The notes: generated by a model not told the origin, from the sequence alone. A DNA stretch of 64,000 nt from Candidatus Finniella inopinata (GCA_943322985.2 CALPGA020000006.1:1-64000); one strand, 5' to 3'; positions 1-11,255 are shown, counted from the first letter of the stretch. Translations and numbers: made by a program.

Positions 1-38
1 ACGACAAGAAGTGCTTAAAAATTAAGCAGTCATATAAA

Positions 39-539
39 TTAGTACTGATCTATCTGCCTAAAATCTGAACAATTCCCTCTCAAAGTCTCCGCGTATCCTT
101 CAAATAAACCAAAATACTTATCTAGTCTGAAATTTTGCAGAGGGTTCTGTTGTGTCATTTGATATACCTCTATCAATTTAATTACTGTTTTCCAAGGAAT
201 AGATTTATCAACACCACAATCAGATATTATGCTTTGTAATGTATTGCTTGCTTCAATTAATGCTGTTGCTTTCTTTTGCAAAAATTGCGACTGCACCGTG
301 AAATGCTCAACCACGTCAACACTACTGGCAAGCAAAGCCTTGATTTGAGATAACTCAAAACCAAAGAATTTTAATGCCAAAATCTGCTGGAGTTTCAATA
401 AATCCGCTTCAGAGTACAGGCGATAGCCATTATCCAGACGCAAGCTAGGCTTCAAAAGATTGAGTTTGTCGTAGTAGTGCAACGTTTGCACCGACACTTT
501 TGTAAGTTTGCTTAGGTCTTTTACGTACCAATGGGTCAT
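39..539 (-). CDS. MerR-family transcriptional regulator
   Basis: N-terminal MerR HTH (VKDLSKLTKVSVQTLHYYDKLNLLKPSLRLDNGYRLYSEADLLKLQQI). Confidence 0.85.
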   Translation of the reverse strand: MTHWYVKDLSKLTKVSVQTLHYYDKLNLLKPSLRLDNGYRLYSEADLLKLQQILALKFFGFELSQIKALLASSVDVVEHFTVQSQFLQKKATALIEASNTLQSIISDCGVDKSIPWKTVIKLIEVYQMTQQNPLQNFRLDKYFGLFEGYAETLRGNCSDFRQIDQY

Positions 540-613
540 CGAACTGCCTCCTTAATTTTTAAGATAAGGTATATAGCAACTATAGGCTCAAGAGGTTTTT
601 TTTTGAAAAATTT

Positions 614-1282
614 TTAGGCAGAGATGTTCCCATCAACCAGGCGGATTTCGATTCGCTCTATTGACTTGCCAGGGTGTGTTCTTTTTAACGTTACAAACCC
701 TACTTCTCCTGTTGATTTCACATGGGTACCGCCACAAGGAACCTGGGCAAATCCATCAATTTTCCAAAAACGCCGCTGAGTAGCGACATCAGTAAAGCCA
801 GTTTCAATGAGAAGATCGGCATTAATGATGGCATTGTATTTTTCAAGGATGATATCAAAAATGCCGGAAATATTCGTATCCGTGATAAAATCAATACGCG
901 CTTTTGATTCAGCAATATGCGCACCAACTTTTTCGAATTTGAACTGTTGGGTAACGATTTCAAGCACTAGTTCGGCGGCAAAATGCAAGCGCATTAGTCT
1001 GTAACGGCGATCCCAATCAATTTTCATAACAACATGATCACTCGGTGAAAGTCCGTGGTCGTCTGGCAATGTATAGAGAATTAAATTGTCTTCTATTTTT
1101 GAATCAAGAATGGGCATACCGTTAACCAGGGCGTTGTCGCTTTCTTGACCGCCAGAAAAAGAAAAAGCAATGGTATCAGTAAATATCACTTGGTTGCCTG
1201 AAACCGAAACCACTGCGGTTTCTATACTGTTCTGATAAGGATTTTCCCAAAAAACTTTTTGCATTTTCAAGACAGCGTCCAA
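614..1282 (-). CDS. AlaX-like alanyl-tRNA editing protein (start may be internal Met at 1264)
   Basis: FSGGQ..D motif and C-terminal CGGTHVKSTGEVG typical of AlaRS editing domain. Confidence 0.8.
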   Translation of the reverse strand: MDAVLKMQKVFWENPYQNSIETAVVSVSGNQVIFTDTIAFSFSGGQESDNALVNGMPILDSKIEDNLILYTLPDDHGLSPSDHVVMKIDWDRRYRLMRLHFAAELVLEIVTQQFKFEKVGAHIAESKARIDFITDTNISGIFDIILEKYNAIINADLLIETGFTDVATQRRFWKIDGFAQVPCGGTHVKSTGEVGFVTLKRTHPGKSIERIEIRLVDGNISA

Positions 1283-2352
1283 TGAAACGTCACTCGTGAC
1301 TGAACACTGGTTAAAAGTTCGTTAGAAATAATTTGCGAACCTTCAATAATATCTTCTATGGGCAGTCCTTCGCCCCACAGAATAACCGGGTCCCCAACTT
1401 TAGCATCAGGACAAGAACGTAAGTCAATAGCCGCCATATCCATAGAAATACGCCCAACCAAATGGCACTTTTTCCCGTTCACCAAAACTGGAGTATGAGG
1501 CGGCAATGACCGTAGATAACCATCTCCATAGCCAATGGCAATTACCCCAACATTCATGGGCTCATCACATTGGTACGTTCCGCCATAACCTACAAATGAA
1601 CTACTTGGGCGTTTACGCACCGAAATCAAACGAGTTTGCAACGTCATGACCGGCTTTAAATTAAAGTCACTAGCATTTTTGTTTTTAATAGGAGAAACAC
1701 CATACAGGCAAATCCCCGGACGAATAACATCATAATGGCTTTGTGGATAAGCAAATATTGCAGCTGAGTTTGCAAGGCTTTTTGGACCTTCCCAGCTTTT
1801 TGCTAATTCAGCAAATGCGTGAAGCTGAATGTCATTTAAGGGGTGATTAACATCATCAGCACAACCCATGTGAGACATAAGCCCTATCGGTTGTTTAATA
1901 GATGGACAATCCTTTAATACACGTAACGCGTGAGGCACATCGCCTACAGCAAAACCAAGACGTCCCATGCCTGTATCAACCTTTAACCAGGTTACAAGGG
2001 GTCGCGGTAAGCTTAAGCCTTTTAGCCATTCTAATTGGATAGTATCGTGAAAAACTACATGAAACTGTTGGCATGCTGCGATAAGTAATTCATCGGGCTC
2101 AAAAACCCCTTCCATAAGGGTAATTGGGCATTTGACACCAATTTTTCTAAGGGCAAGCGCTTCTTCGATTGAAGCCACACCTAAATTATCAACATGACGT
2201 TCTAGCCGTGTTGCGGTAGAGCGAATTCCATGCCCAAAAGCATTGGCTTTCACCATGGCAATTAATGGTTTAGAAGGTGCTGCGGCTTTAATTTGCGCCA
2301 AATTATGCAGCAAATTTTCAGATGATAAAACAGCTATTGCCCCACGGCTCAT
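1267..2352 (-). CDS. alr: Alanine racemase
   Basis: PLP motif AMVKANAFGHG, GYGDGYLRSLP, VGRISMDM. Confidence 0.93.
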   Translation of the reverse strand: MSRGAIAVLSSENLLHNLAQIKAAAPSKPLIAMVKANAFGHGIRSTATRLERHVDNLGVASIEEALALRKIGVKCPITLMEGVFEPDELLIAACQQFHVVFHDTIQLEWLKGLSLPRPLVTWLKVDTGMGRLGFAVGDVPHALRVLKDCPSIKQPIGLMSHMGCADDVNHPLNDIQLHAFAELAKSWEGPKSLANSAAIFAYPQSHYDVIRPGICLYGVSPIKNKNASDFNLKPVMTLQTRLISVRKRPSSSFVGYGGTYQCDEPMNVGVIAIGYGDGYLRSLPPHTPVLVNGKKCHLVGRISMDMAAIDLRSCPDAKVGDPVILWGEGLPIEDIIEGSQIISNELLTSVQSRVTFHWTLS

Positions 2353-2441
2353 AATAAAATTCTAATTTTGAAGCTACAGGTTTAATATAGGAAACCTTGA
2401 AGACGAATACTACTGTCGTCATTCAAGGCTTACTAAATTAT

Positions 2442-3392
2442 TTAGTGCGGACAAGAACAAATTGGGCCTTGTGGTGTGTTAACCATTTGTCCTGTCATTT
2501 GGCCAGCTGCCTGAACACCACTCATTGGACTTCCTGCAGCTGCAGGTAAGATACCTTGTTGATAAGGCATTTGGCTGTTTATTGCTGGGTCTGGATATAC
2601 ACCTTGTGGTTGTGGGCATCCATAATACTGATTAACTGGATATTGTGGTAGTTGACCATACATTTGAGGTGCTGCACTTGCTTGTCCATAGGCAGGTGGA
2701 GGAGTCATGCCATATGGCATTTGTCCATAAGCTTGTGGCATACCATATGGTGATGGTACTTGACCTGGCATTTGCGGAGCATTTGGTCCATAAGCAGCGG
2801 CTTGGCCTGGAATTTGTGGAGAACATACTGGATCAGCTTTGTCTGCTGCTACCTTGTCAGCGACCACTTTATTAGCAGCCACGTCGATAGACTCATCATC
2901 TTCTACTGGCACTGCTTTTTTAATTTTCTTAACAGGAGTTTTCTTTTTAACAGGAGCTTTCTTTTTAACGGGGGCTTTCTTTTTACCCATCATTCTACTG
3001 AACATCGATGGTTTTTTAGCTTTATCCTTCTTAGCTTTAAGCTCTTTTTGAACAGCATTATCCACCTTAATAGATAATTGGCACTCACTAGCAAAAGCTT
3101 TCTTAAAATCTGCATCGTTTTTACACACAGAAGCCATAGATTTTGCAACATCTGCATGACTTCTTTTTAGCTTAGCTGCATCTTTGCCAATACATTTTCT
3201 TAGCGTATCAACTTTTTTGTGAAACTTAGTGCCTCCGATTCCAGCGTTTGGTAATTCTTTTTCAATTTCACCAACAAGAGAAGGCTTACAGCCAGAAACA
3301 GCATTTGACATTGCTTTAAAGGGATTGCTGAGTGCGTATGCACTATTCAAGCCTAGCAAAACTAAAATTGCGTATTGTAAAATTTTTCTCAT
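2442..3392 (-). CDS. Exported low-complexity protein, Lys/Pro repeats and Gly/Pro/Gln/Tyr/Met-rich C-terminus (start chosen at MRKILQ)
   Basis: Signal peptide MRKILQYAILVLLGLNSAYA; KKKAPVKKKAPVKKKTPVKK; PQMPGQ/YGMPQAYGQ repeats. Confidence 0.7.
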   Translation of the reverse strand: MRKILQYAILVLLGLNSAYALSNPFKAMSNAVSGCKPSLVGEIEKELPNAGIGGTKFHKKVDTLRKCIGKDAAKLKRSHADVAKSMASVCKNDADFKKAFASECQLSIKVDNAVQKELKAKKDKAKKPSMFSRMMGKKKAPVKKKAPVKKKTPVKKIKKAVPVEDDESIDVAANKVVADKVAADKADPVCSPQIPGQAAAYGPNAPQMPGQVPSPYGMPQAYGQMPYGMTPPPAYGQASAAPQMYGQLPQYPVNQYYGCPQPQGVYPDPAINSQMPYQQGILPAAAGSPMSGVQAAGQMTGQMVNTPQGPICSCPH

Positions 3393-3504
3393 AAACATAC
3401 CGATATGTATAATCATGGTTTTACAGTAGCAAGTATTAGTTAACATTTTATTAAATTAAAATATAAAAATATGTATAAAAGTGATCATTTGAATTATTAA
3501 ACAT

Positions 3505-3536
3505 AAAAAAAAGGCCCGGATAACCGAGCCTTTTTT
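3505..3536 (-). terminator. Rho-independent terminator downstream of rpsI
   Basis: aaaaaaaaggcccggataaccgagcctttttt hairpin flanked by A and T tracts. Confidence 0.8.
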
Positions 3537-3555
3537 ATTAAGCATAAAAGACTTA

Positions 3556-4068
3556 TTAACGCTTACTGAACTGGAATCTACGACGAGCTTTCGCTTGACC
3601 ATATTTCTTACGTTCAACAACACGGCTGTCACGAGTCAAGAATCCACCTTGCTTTAACAAGCTGCGTAATTCAGGCTCAAAATTAACCAAAGCCTTGCTA
3701 ATGCCATGACGCACAGCACCAGCTTGACCTGATAATCCACCACCAACAACAGTACACCATACATCATATTGTGCATTGCGATTTACGCTGTTAAAAGGTT
3801 GGCCGATAAGCATTTGTAAAACTGGACGAGCAAAGTACTTAGCACCTTCACGACCGTTCACTAGTAATTTACCATGACCTGGTTTAATCCAAACACGAGC
3901 AACAGCGTTTTTACGCTTACCAGTTGCATAGGCACGCCCTTGAGCATCTACCTTTTTTTCGTATTTAATAACATCAGGAGCATCTGAAGCAACAGCGGCA
4001 ACGCCTGGTGCAACAGTACCGGAAACTGCTGACTTTAGGTCTTCAAGACCAACTTTATTTGTAGTCAT
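3556..4068 (-). CDS. rpsI: 30S ribosomal protein S9
   Basis: [17 protein letters not shown] ... C-terminal [17 protein letters not shown]. Confidence 0.97.
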   Translation of the reverse strand: MTTNKVGLEDLKSAVSGTVAPGVAAVASDAPDVIKYEKKVDAQGRAYATGKRKNAVARVWIKPGHGKLLVNGREGAKYFARPVLQMLIGQPFNSVNRNAQYDVWCTVVGGGLSGQAGAVRHGISKALVNFEPELRSLLKQGGFLTRDSRVVERKKYGQAKARRRFQFSKR

Positions 4069-4071
4069 CGG

Positions 4072-4536
4072 TTAACTCCTTTTATTCTTGGAATTCATCG
4101 CAGCAACATCCAAAACAATAGGTTGTTGCGCTTCATGAGGGTGAGTAGGTCCTGCAAATACTTTTAAATTGCGCATGATTTGACGACCCAAAGGACCGCG
4201 CGGAACCATACGTTCAACGGCTTTAATAAGTACACGCTCTGGGTGTTTACTAGCCAAAATTTGTCCCATTGTGCGTTCTTTAATACCGCCAGCATAACCT
4301 GTGTGCCAGTAAAATATTTTGTCTTCTAATTTATTTCCTGTGAAATGCACTTTTTCTGCATTGATAACTACGATGTTATCTCCACAATCTACATGTGGTG
4401 TAAATGATGGCTTATGCTTACCGCGCAAATGATTTGCAAGTATGCATGCCAAGCGGCCCACTACTAAATCAGTAGCGTCAACCAGAAGCCATTGCTTCTT
4501 TACATCCTCTGGACGAATTGATTGAGTCGTTTTCAT
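4072..4536 (-). CDS. rplM: 50S ribosomal protein L13
   Basis: [46 protein letters not shown]. Confidence 0.97.
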   Translation of the reverse strand: MKTTQSIRPEDVKKQWLLVDATDLVVGRLACILANHLRGKHKPSFTPHVDCGDNIVVINAEKVHFTGNKLEDKIFYWHTGYAGGIKERTMGQILASKHPERVLIKAVERMVPRGPLGRQIMRNLKVFAGPTHPHEAQQPIVLDVAAMNSKNKRS

Positions 4537-4674
4537 GACTTTTTTCCATTAATTAACATGTATCTTTTATAGCCAAACTTTAAATTAGTTGCAACAAAAA
4601 AGGTGAATGTGGCGGGAAATATAGCGTTTTTGATTATGGTATTATAGTACCGCAAATTTTATTCTTCTGAAAAA

Positions 4675-4706
4675 AAAGTGCAACACCGTGTTTGTGCTGC
4701 ACTTCA
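4675..4706 (-). terminator. Terminator of the first DcaP-like porin gene
   Basis: - strand AAGTGCAGCAC..GTGTTGCACTTTTTTTT hairpin plus T-tract. Confidence 0.7.
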
Positions 4707-4723
4707 GATAGTACAACTAGTTT

Positions 4724-6286
4724 TTAGAACTTGTAGCTTACGCCGAATTGCAAACGTTGACCAAGGCCTCGGTAGCCAAGGGTAGATTTGCGTTTCAACA
4801 CATAATATTCCAATCCAAATTGTAGATTTTCTTCTGGAGAATATATGGTGTTGATCAAGAACTTGTCAAAAATTTTATCAAGACCAGGCTCATACCATTT
4901 AGTGATGTTGCGTTCATTAGATAGTTTTTGAGTATCTAAGGTGAATCTAGCAACTCCAATATTTGTATTCCACTGGGCATTCCAATAATGTGCATATCCT
5001 ACCAAAAGCATCTGCATTTTAATTTGTTTATAAGTACGTTGGCCATCTGGCAAAGTGGGGTCAAATAGTGATGATCTACCATTTGCTTCTAGAAGATACC
5101 AGCCAATACCACGCCCTGCAGCCACACCAAAAATAAAGTGGCTTTTGCCGTAGGTTATAGCTTTCACAGCTATGTTTGTGCCCCAACCGGTGCCTTTATA
5201 TGTTCTTCCGTCTACTGTACCAATAACATTATCACCACTGACGGCGTTGTTTTTGATCTGTAAATCACGGTTTACTACGCTGATGGCGAACAAACTACCA
5301 TTATCAAAGTCATATTTTAACTTCAAAATTAAATCGGGACGTGTTGGTTTTGAAAGATTGCTCGCTGAATCTTGTGCGTTATACGTGTAATTTTTTTGAG
5401 GAGCAGCTCCTGGAGCATTATTGTAGGTTACATAATCTACGCGTCCATGTTCAGCTGCTGCTGTTACTGCCAATTTTCCAAACTTATGAGTGTATCTAAC
5501 TAATGCGTGCCTTGCGTCCCCGCCTACAAGACCATTTAGATCAATTTCTGGTATGTACGCTTCTGTTGTGTGGAAGGTGGTGGTTGTGTGTCCTGCTTCC
5601 AATCCACCATACCCAAGAACTGCATGACGCAGTCTGAATGTATAAGTAGTAGAAACCTGCGAAGTTGCGCTTGCTGGAGGGAAGTTATCACCAAATTGAG
5701 TTGAACCAAAAAAATCTCCTTCTACAAGAGCCGTAACATCATTTCCTGATTTGTTTTTAACAAGCATATCTAGACGTATTTTGCTCTGCTTGGCATGCAA
5801 GTAGAAATGCTCCTTCCATTTTGTTGGTACGTTAGGCAAGTTTGCATTGCGCATCTGCAAAGCATAAGGCATACGACTGATGTTAGTTTGCTCACCTGTA
5901 TGTGCCTTAGCATCACGAATTACATCTAACTTAACTAAACCGCCTATTTTTACAGCTGCTGTTGTACCTGGAATTGCAATGTATCCTTTATCAAATACAG
6001 GTGCATTTTCCCCTTGATTCGTAGCTGCAGAAGACTGGGTGGTAGCTGGATGTTGCTCTTTGATCTGTTTATTTTCTGATTGAATTTCTTTAACTTGGCT
6101 ATTTTGCTCTTTAACCTGACGAACTATAGTTTCCAATTGCTTTTTCAAAGCATCAATTTTTTTTTGTAGTGCTTCTACTTCACTTTTAGTAGTTGAAACA
6201 GTTTGAACATCAGGCACGTTCGCGGCACATAAAACAGCTGAAGAAAGGCCCAGCATTAACGTTATTAATGTTGATTTAATCATCAT
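4724..6286 (-). CDS. DcaP-like outer-membrane porin with N-terminal coiled coil
   Basis: Signal peptide, coiled coil EVEALQKKIDALKKQLETI, GYIAIPGTTAAVKIGGLVKLDVIRDAK, C-terminal YKF barrel end; paralogue of next ORF. Confidence 0.8.
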   Translation of the reverse strand: MMIKSTLITLMLGLSSAVLCAANVPDVQTVSTTKSEVEALQKKIDALKKQLETIVRQVKEQNSQVKEIQSENKQIKEQHPATTQSSAATNQGENAPVFDKGYIAIPGTTAAVKIGGLVKLDVIRDAKAHTGEQTNISRMPYALQMRNANLPNVPTKWKEHFYLHAKQSKIRLDMLVKNKSGNDVTALVEGDFFGSTQFGDNFPPASATSQVSTTYTFRLRHAVLGYGGLEAGHTTTTFHTTEAYIPEIDLNGLVGGDARHALVRYTHKFGKLAVTAAAEHGRVDYVTYNNAPGAAPQKNYTYNAQDSASNLSKPTRPDLILKLKYDFDNGSLFAISVVNRDLQIKNNAVSGDNVIGTVDGRTYKGTGWGTNIAVKAITYGKSHFIFGVAAGRGIGWYLLEANGRSSLFDPTLPDGQRTYKQIKMQMLLVGYAHYWNAQWNTNIGVARFTLDTQKLSNERNITKWYEPGLDKIFDKFLINTIYSPEENLQFGLEYYVLKRKSTLGYRGLGQRLQFGVSYKF

Positions 6287-6379
6287 ACCCCTAGTGTTTA
6301 TTAAGTTAACTCTTACTATAATTGTTGTAATTAATGATAAAAAAGTAAATAGATTTAGTTAAATTTTTATTAATAATTT

Positions 6380-6412
6380 AAAAAGTGCAACACCGCACTG
6401 GTGCTGCACTCT
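6380..6412 (-). terminator. Terminator of the second DcaP-like porin gene
   Basis: Hairpin gtgcaacacc..ggtgctgcac, near-copy of the one at 4675-4706. Confidence 0.6.
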
Positions 6413-6431
6413 GCTTAGTACATTTTAGTTC

Positions 6432-7982
6432 TTAGAACTTGTAGCTTGCGCCGAATTGCAAACGTTGACCTAGACCTCGGTAACCAAGGGTAGATTTACG
6501 TTGTAATACATAGTATTCCAAGCCGAATTGTAGATTTTCTTCTGGAGAATACATGGTGTTAACCAAGTATTTGTTGAATGCTTTATCCAAGCCTGGCTCA
6601 TACCATCCCGTAACCCCACGAGCTTTAGCCAATCTTTGCGTTCTGAAATCAATTCGAGCAGCACCAAAGTTAGTTTGCCATTGCTGGTTCCAAACGTGTG
6701 AATAACCGGCCCAGTACATGTGCATAGTAATTGACTTATAACGTTGACCTTCTGCTGCGGTGGGATCAAACAATGCTGATCTTCCTTGGCCTTCTAAAAT
6801 ATACCAACCAATACCCTGGCCGGTGGTTATACCGGTAGTAAAGAAGCTTTTGCCGAAAGTCATAATTTTAGCAGCTAGATTCATGCCCCATGCATTAGTT
6901 GAGTAATTTCTACCATCAACTGTTGCTTGGTTATTACCATTGATACGAACGTTATTTTTTAACTGCAAATCACGATTCAAAAAGCTTAACCCAACTGTGC
7001 TACCATTCTCAAAATTATACTTGGCTCTCAAGATAAAATCTGGTCGAGCTTGCTTTGAAAGGTTTCCTGGAGAATCTTGGTTATTATATGCATAGTTTGG
7101 AGTTGTAGCTGATCCACCATTTACTGTAGGCGTAGGTGTAAATGTGGCATAGTCAGCACGACCATGCTCAGCTGCAGCAGTAAGTGCAAAATTACCAAGC
7201 TTTTGAGTGTAACGAATTAATGCATGTCTTGCATAACCGTCGGTTAAACCATTTAAATCAACCGAAGGCAGTTGTGATTCGGTAATTTGGAAAGTCGATG
7301 TCGTATGACCTGCTTCTAATCCGCCATAACCAATCACCGCATGGCGCAACCTAAGAGTGTAGGTGTTAGAGGATTGTCCTGCTGATGGACCATTGGGGAA
7401 ACCGTCTCCCCACTGCGGAGCGCCAAAGAAATCTGCTTCTACAAATGTTTTAACGTCATTTCCTGATTTATTTTTAACAAGAGACTCAACACGAAACCTG
7501 CTCTGCTTTGCATGTAAATAAGAATGGCCTTTCCACTTCATTGGCACGTTTGGCAAATTTGCATTGCGCATCTGCAATGCATATGGCATACGACTTACGT
7601 TTGTTTGCTCTCCTGTATACGCCTTGGCATCGCGTATCATGTCTAATTTAACCATTCCATTAATTTTCACCGCAGCGGTCGTGCCTGGTATAGCAATATA
7701 ACCTTTTTCAAATACAGGAGTATTATCTTTTGGCTCTGGACTTGCAGCAGTGATAGCAGCAGCTGGTCGGTGCTCCTTGATCTGTTTATTCTCTGATTTG
7801 ATTTCTTTAACCTGATTGCTTTGTTCATTCACTTGCTTTGCAATGGTTTCCAATTGCTTTTGCAAAACTTCAATTTGCTTTTGCAATGCTTCAACTTCAT
7901 TTTTTGGGGAAGGAGCATCTGCTGAAAATAAAGATACTGAGGACATTCCCAGCATTAACATTAGTAATCTTGATTTATTCAT
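6432..7982 (-). CDS. DcaP-like outer-membrane porin, tandem paralogue (start chosen at MNKSRLL)
   Basis: Near-identical C-terminus YSPEENLQFGLEYYVLQRKSTLGYRGLGQRLQFGASYKF and same domain layout as 4724-6286. Confidence 0.8.
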   Translation of the reverse strand: MNKSRLLMLMLGMSSVSLFSADAPSPKNEVEALQKQIEVLQKQLETIAKQVNEQSNQVKEIKSENKQIKEHRPAAAITAASPEPKDNTPVFEKGYIAIPGTTAAVKINGMVKLDMIRDAKAYTGEQTNVSRMPYALQMRNANLPNVPMKWKGHSYLHAKQSRFRVESLVKNKSGNDVKTFVEADFFGAPQWGDGFPNGPSAGQSSNTYTLRLRHAVIGYGGLEAGHTTSTFQITESQLPSVDLNGLTDGYARHALIRYTQKLGNFALTAAAEHGRADYATFTPTPTVNGGSATTPNYAYNNQDSPGNLSKQARPDFILRAKYNFENGSTVGLSFLNRDLQLKNNVRINGNNQATVDGRNYSTNAWGMNLAAKIMTFGKSFFTTGITTGQGIGWYILEGQGRSALFDPTAAEGQRYKSITMHMYWAGYSHVWNQQWQTNFGAARIDFRTQRLAKARGVTGWYEPGLDKAFNKYLVNTMYSPEENLQFGLEYYVLQRKSTLGYRGLGQRLQFGASYKF

Positions 7983-8217
7983 ACTTGTTCCATAATTAGC
8001 CACTGCTAATAGTGTGGAAGACAAAACATAAAATTGTAAATACTTTTAATTAAAAATTTATATACATGTCAGAACTGTGACATAAATTCCCAATTGCTTT
8101 TATATTTTTTCTTTGTCACACTTTTCCAGTCGCACGTTTTTTGTGTTTTCTTGCAAATTTTGCGTTCCTTAAATTTTTAGATTATTCTTTAACAAATCAA
8201 GTATTACCTTATGTCTT

Positions 8218-8763
8218 ATGGACGAATCGACCGATAAAAATCCAATTGAAGATCCAAAACGCAGAGATTTTTTAAAACTAACCGCTACATCAGTGGGGGT
8301 TGTGGGTGTTTGCGCTGCTGCGTGGCCATTTATAAATAGTATGAACCCCGCTGCTGATGTTATGGCAGTTGCCAGTATTGAAGTTGATATTTCAAAACTT
8401 GAACCTGGACAAAGCCTAACCACTATGTGGCGAGGAAAACCCGTTTTTATTAGGCACCGCACATTAGAAGAAATTAAAGCCGCGCAAGATACGCCATTAA
8501 GCACGTTACCTGACAAACAAACAGACCAAGATCGCTTTGGGAAAAACCCAGAATGGCTTGTGGTAATTGGTATTTGCACACATTTGGGGTGCGTTCCCAC
8601 AGAGCGTAAAAATATGGCACCAGCAGAAGGTGGCTGGCTATGTGCCTGTCACGGTTCACGCTACGATACTTCTGGTCGCATTATTGAGGGGCCAGCGCCA
8701 CGAAACCTTGATATACCAAACTATGAATTCTTAAATAACAACACTGTTTTAAAAATCGGATAG
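8218..8763 (+). CDS. petA: Ubiquinol-cytochrome c reductase Rieske iron-sulfur subunit
   Basis: Tat-like [17 protein letters not shown] and CACHGSRYD cluster motifs. Confidence 0.97.
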   Translation: MDESTDKNPIEDPKRRDFLKLTATSVGVVGVCAAAWPFINSMNPAADVMAVASIEVDISKLEPGQSLTTMWRGKPVFIRHRTLEEIKAAQDTPLSTLPDKQTDQDRFGKNPEWLVVIGICTHLGCVPTERKNMAPAEGGWLCACHGSRYDTSGRIIEGPAPRNLDIPNYEFLNNNTVLKIG

Positions 8764-8768
8764 CGCTC

Positions 8769-9935
8769 ATGAAAATACTAGAATGGATTGATCACCGCTT
8801 ACCTGTTGTGACGTTTTTCCGTAAAGAACTAAAAGATTACCCAACCCCTAAAAATTTAAACTACATGTGGAATTTTGGGTCGCTGTCCGGAATTACCCTA
8901 GTGATTATGATTTTAAGCGGTGTTTTCCTTGCCATGAATTATGTTCCTCATGTGGACATGGCTTTTGACAGTGTTGAGCGGATTATGCGCGAAGTAAACG
9001 GGGGCTGGCTGATTCGCTATATTCATATGAACGGCGCATCTATGTTTTTCATTGTGGTCTATTTACATATGTTGCGCGGGCTTTATTACGGATCATACAA
9101 AAACCCTCGCGAATTATTATGGATTTTAGGAGTAGTGATTTTGCTACTGATGATGGCAACTGCTTTCATGGGATATGTATTACCATGGGGACAAATGAGC
9201 TTTTGGGGAGCCACGGTTATTACCAATTTATTTTCGGCTTTTCCAGGTGGGGAAAGCATTGTGCAATGGCTATGGGGCGGTTTTTCGGTAGATAACCCAA
9301 CATTGAACAGATTTTTTGCCCTTCACTATTTGCTACCATTCATGATTATAGGCGTGGTGATGCTGCACATGGTAAGTTTACATCGGTTTGGATCAAACAA
9401 CCCAACCGGGCTTGATGCCAAGAAAAAAGATAAAATCCCTTTTCACCCTTTCTACACCATAAAAGACCTATTCGGTCTTGGTGTGTATTTATGTATATAC
9501 GCATTTATTGTTTTTTTTATGCCCAACTTTTTTGGGGAACCTGATAATTACATACAAGCAAACCCATTGGTGACTCCGCCGCACATTGTGCCCGAATGGT
9601 ATTTCTTGCCATTTTATGCAATTTTGCGCTCAATCCCTAGCAAGCTTGGCGGAGTGTTAGCAATGTTTGGCGCAGTTTTCACCTTAATGGTGCTGCCATG
9701 GCTTGACCGTCATCCGGTGCGCAGTGCACGGTATCGCCCTATATTTTCAAAACTATTTTGGGTGTTAGTAATAAACATTATTACTTTGGGTTGGATTGGC
9801 GCCAAGCCACCAGAAGGTGCGTATTTATGGATTGGAAGAGCAGCTACTGCCTATTACTTTATTCATTTCTGGGTGTTTTGTCCTCTGCTGGACCGCTTTG
9901 AAACAGCCAAAAGCGTACCTGAGGAAATAGTATGA
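8769..9935 (+). CDS. petB: Cytochrome b of bc1 complex
   Basis: [41 protein letters not shown]. Confidence 0.97.
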   Translation: MKILEWIDHRLPVVTFFRKELKDYPTPKNLNYMWNFGSLSGITLVIMILSGVFLAMNYVPHVDMAFDSVERIMREVNGGWLIRYIHMNGASMFFIVVYLHMLRGLYYGSYKNPRELLWILGVVILLLMMATAFMGYVLPWGQMSFWGATVITNLFSAFPGGESIVQWLWGGFSVDNPTLNRFFALHYLLPFMIIGVVMLHMVSLHRFGSNNPTGLDAKKKDKIPFHPFYTIKDLFGLGVYLCIYAFIVFFMPNFFGEPDNYIQANPLVTPPHIVPEWYFLPFYAILRSIPSKLGGVLAMFGAVFTLMVLPWLDRHPVRSARYRPIFSKLFWVLVINIITLGWIGAKPPEGAYLWIGRAATAYYFIHFWVFCPLLDRFETAKSVPEEIV

Positions 9936-10687
9936 TTTTGTTTCATATAGCTTCTGTTGCTGCAATTCTGATAACTATAACCACCCTCAGTGCAGAACAT
10001 GCCCCTATTCCACCAAAGCAAAATTGGAGCTTTGCGTCACCAACAGGAACCTTTGACCGCGCAGCACTACAACGTGGATTTCAAGTCTACAAACAAGTTT
10101 GTTCAGCATGCCATGGCATTAAATACATTTCATTTCGGCACCTTGCAGCACTGGGACTGACTGAAGCTGAAATTAAGGTGTTGGCATCCCAATATCAAAT
10201 TAAGGATGGCCCAAATGATGCTGGCGATATGTTCGAACGCCCAGGCAGGCCGTCTGACTATTTTCCCAACCCTTATGCAAATAATAAGCAAGCCAGGGCT
10301 GCCAATAATGGGTCATTACCACCGGACCTCTCATTAATTATTAAAGCAAGGGAACACGCAGCAAATTATGTGTATGCGCTTTTAACAGGATTTAAAGAAA
10401 ACCCTAACTTTAAATTAAGTCCGGGGCAATATTATAATGAGTATTTTCCAGGCCATGCTATTTCAATGGCACCACCACTTAGCGAAGGGTTGGTGACTTA
10501 TAATGACGGCACCAATGCGACGGTTGACCAAATGGCCCATGATGTAACGACATTTTTGGCATGGGCAAGTGAGCCGGAAATGGAGCAACGCAAGCGCTTA
10601 GGCTTAAAGGTTATTCTATATTTACTGGTTATGACTGGGTTGTTTTATGCAACAATGCGCCGCATTTGGAAGGGCGTTAGGAAATAA
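9932..10687 (+). CDS. petC: Cytochrome c1
   Basis: [20 protein letters not shown]-terminal TM anchor; overlaps petB by 4 nt. Confidence 0.95.
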   Translation: MILFHIASVAAILITITTLSAEHAPIPPKQNWSFASPTGTFDRAALQRGFQVYKQVCSACHGIKYISFRHLAALGLTEAEIKVLASQYQIKDGPNDAGDMFERPGRPSDYFPNPYANNKQARAANNGSLPPDLSLIIKAREHAANYVYALLTGFKENPNFKLSPGQYYNEYFPGHAISMAPPLSEGLVTYNDGTNATVDQMAHDVTTFLAWASEPEMEQRKRLGLKVILYLLVMTGLFYATMRRIWKGVRK

Positions 10688-11126
10688 AACTAGATAGCCA
10701 CCGATACCACCAGGGCCAACCACTTACTACATCGGTTTGAGGTTTGGCAGCTGCACCTAAAGAAATCACTGTCGTTTCCTCCCTCTTGTAATAAGGCGTA
10801 GGCACACGATTGGCTATTTTTTGTGAGGCAGATTCAGCCGCTTGAGCTGACAAAATACCGCCATTATTTGCTCTACTTGAAGAAAGCTCTTCTAACAGAG
10901 CTTTAAAAGATGCTGAGTTACGAACTTCTGCTCCTATAAAAATTGAAGCAATTTCACCATCTTCTCCATTGTCTCGTAATATTGGAGTGTTCGTGGGAGC
11001 ACTATACGTAGTAGGAGGAGTTATTTCGCCTAGATCAACTGTGTCAACATTGAGCACTAAGTCACCCGCACAAACTTTCATAAAGAACGCAGCGATAAAC
11101 ATTAAAAATTTCTGAGAAGAATTCAT
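10677..11126 (-). CDS. Hypothetical exported protein
   Basis: 149-aa ORF with signal peptide-like N-terminus; convergent overlap with petC 3' end. Confidence 0.5.
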   Translation of the reverse strand: MNSSQKFLMFIAAFFMKVCAGDLVLNVDTVDLGEITPPTTYSAPTNTPILRDNGEDGEIASIFIGAEVRNSASFKALLEELSSSRANNGGILSAQAAESASQKIANRVPTPYYKREETTVISLGAAAKPQTDVVSGWPWWYRWLSSFIS

Positions 11127-11255
11127 TCAAAATCTCCATTAATGAAAAATAAAAGAATATATATTTATTATAAAGTTACTTTCTTAACAAAGAATTAAAA
11201 TACAGCATTGAGTATTATTAACCTGTTATTAAACCCCCTGCCTTATGCTTGACTT

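Noticed and set aside
2645-3077. + strand ORFs opposite the low-complexity exported protein
   Set aside because: Antisense to repeat-rich coding sequence; no independent support.
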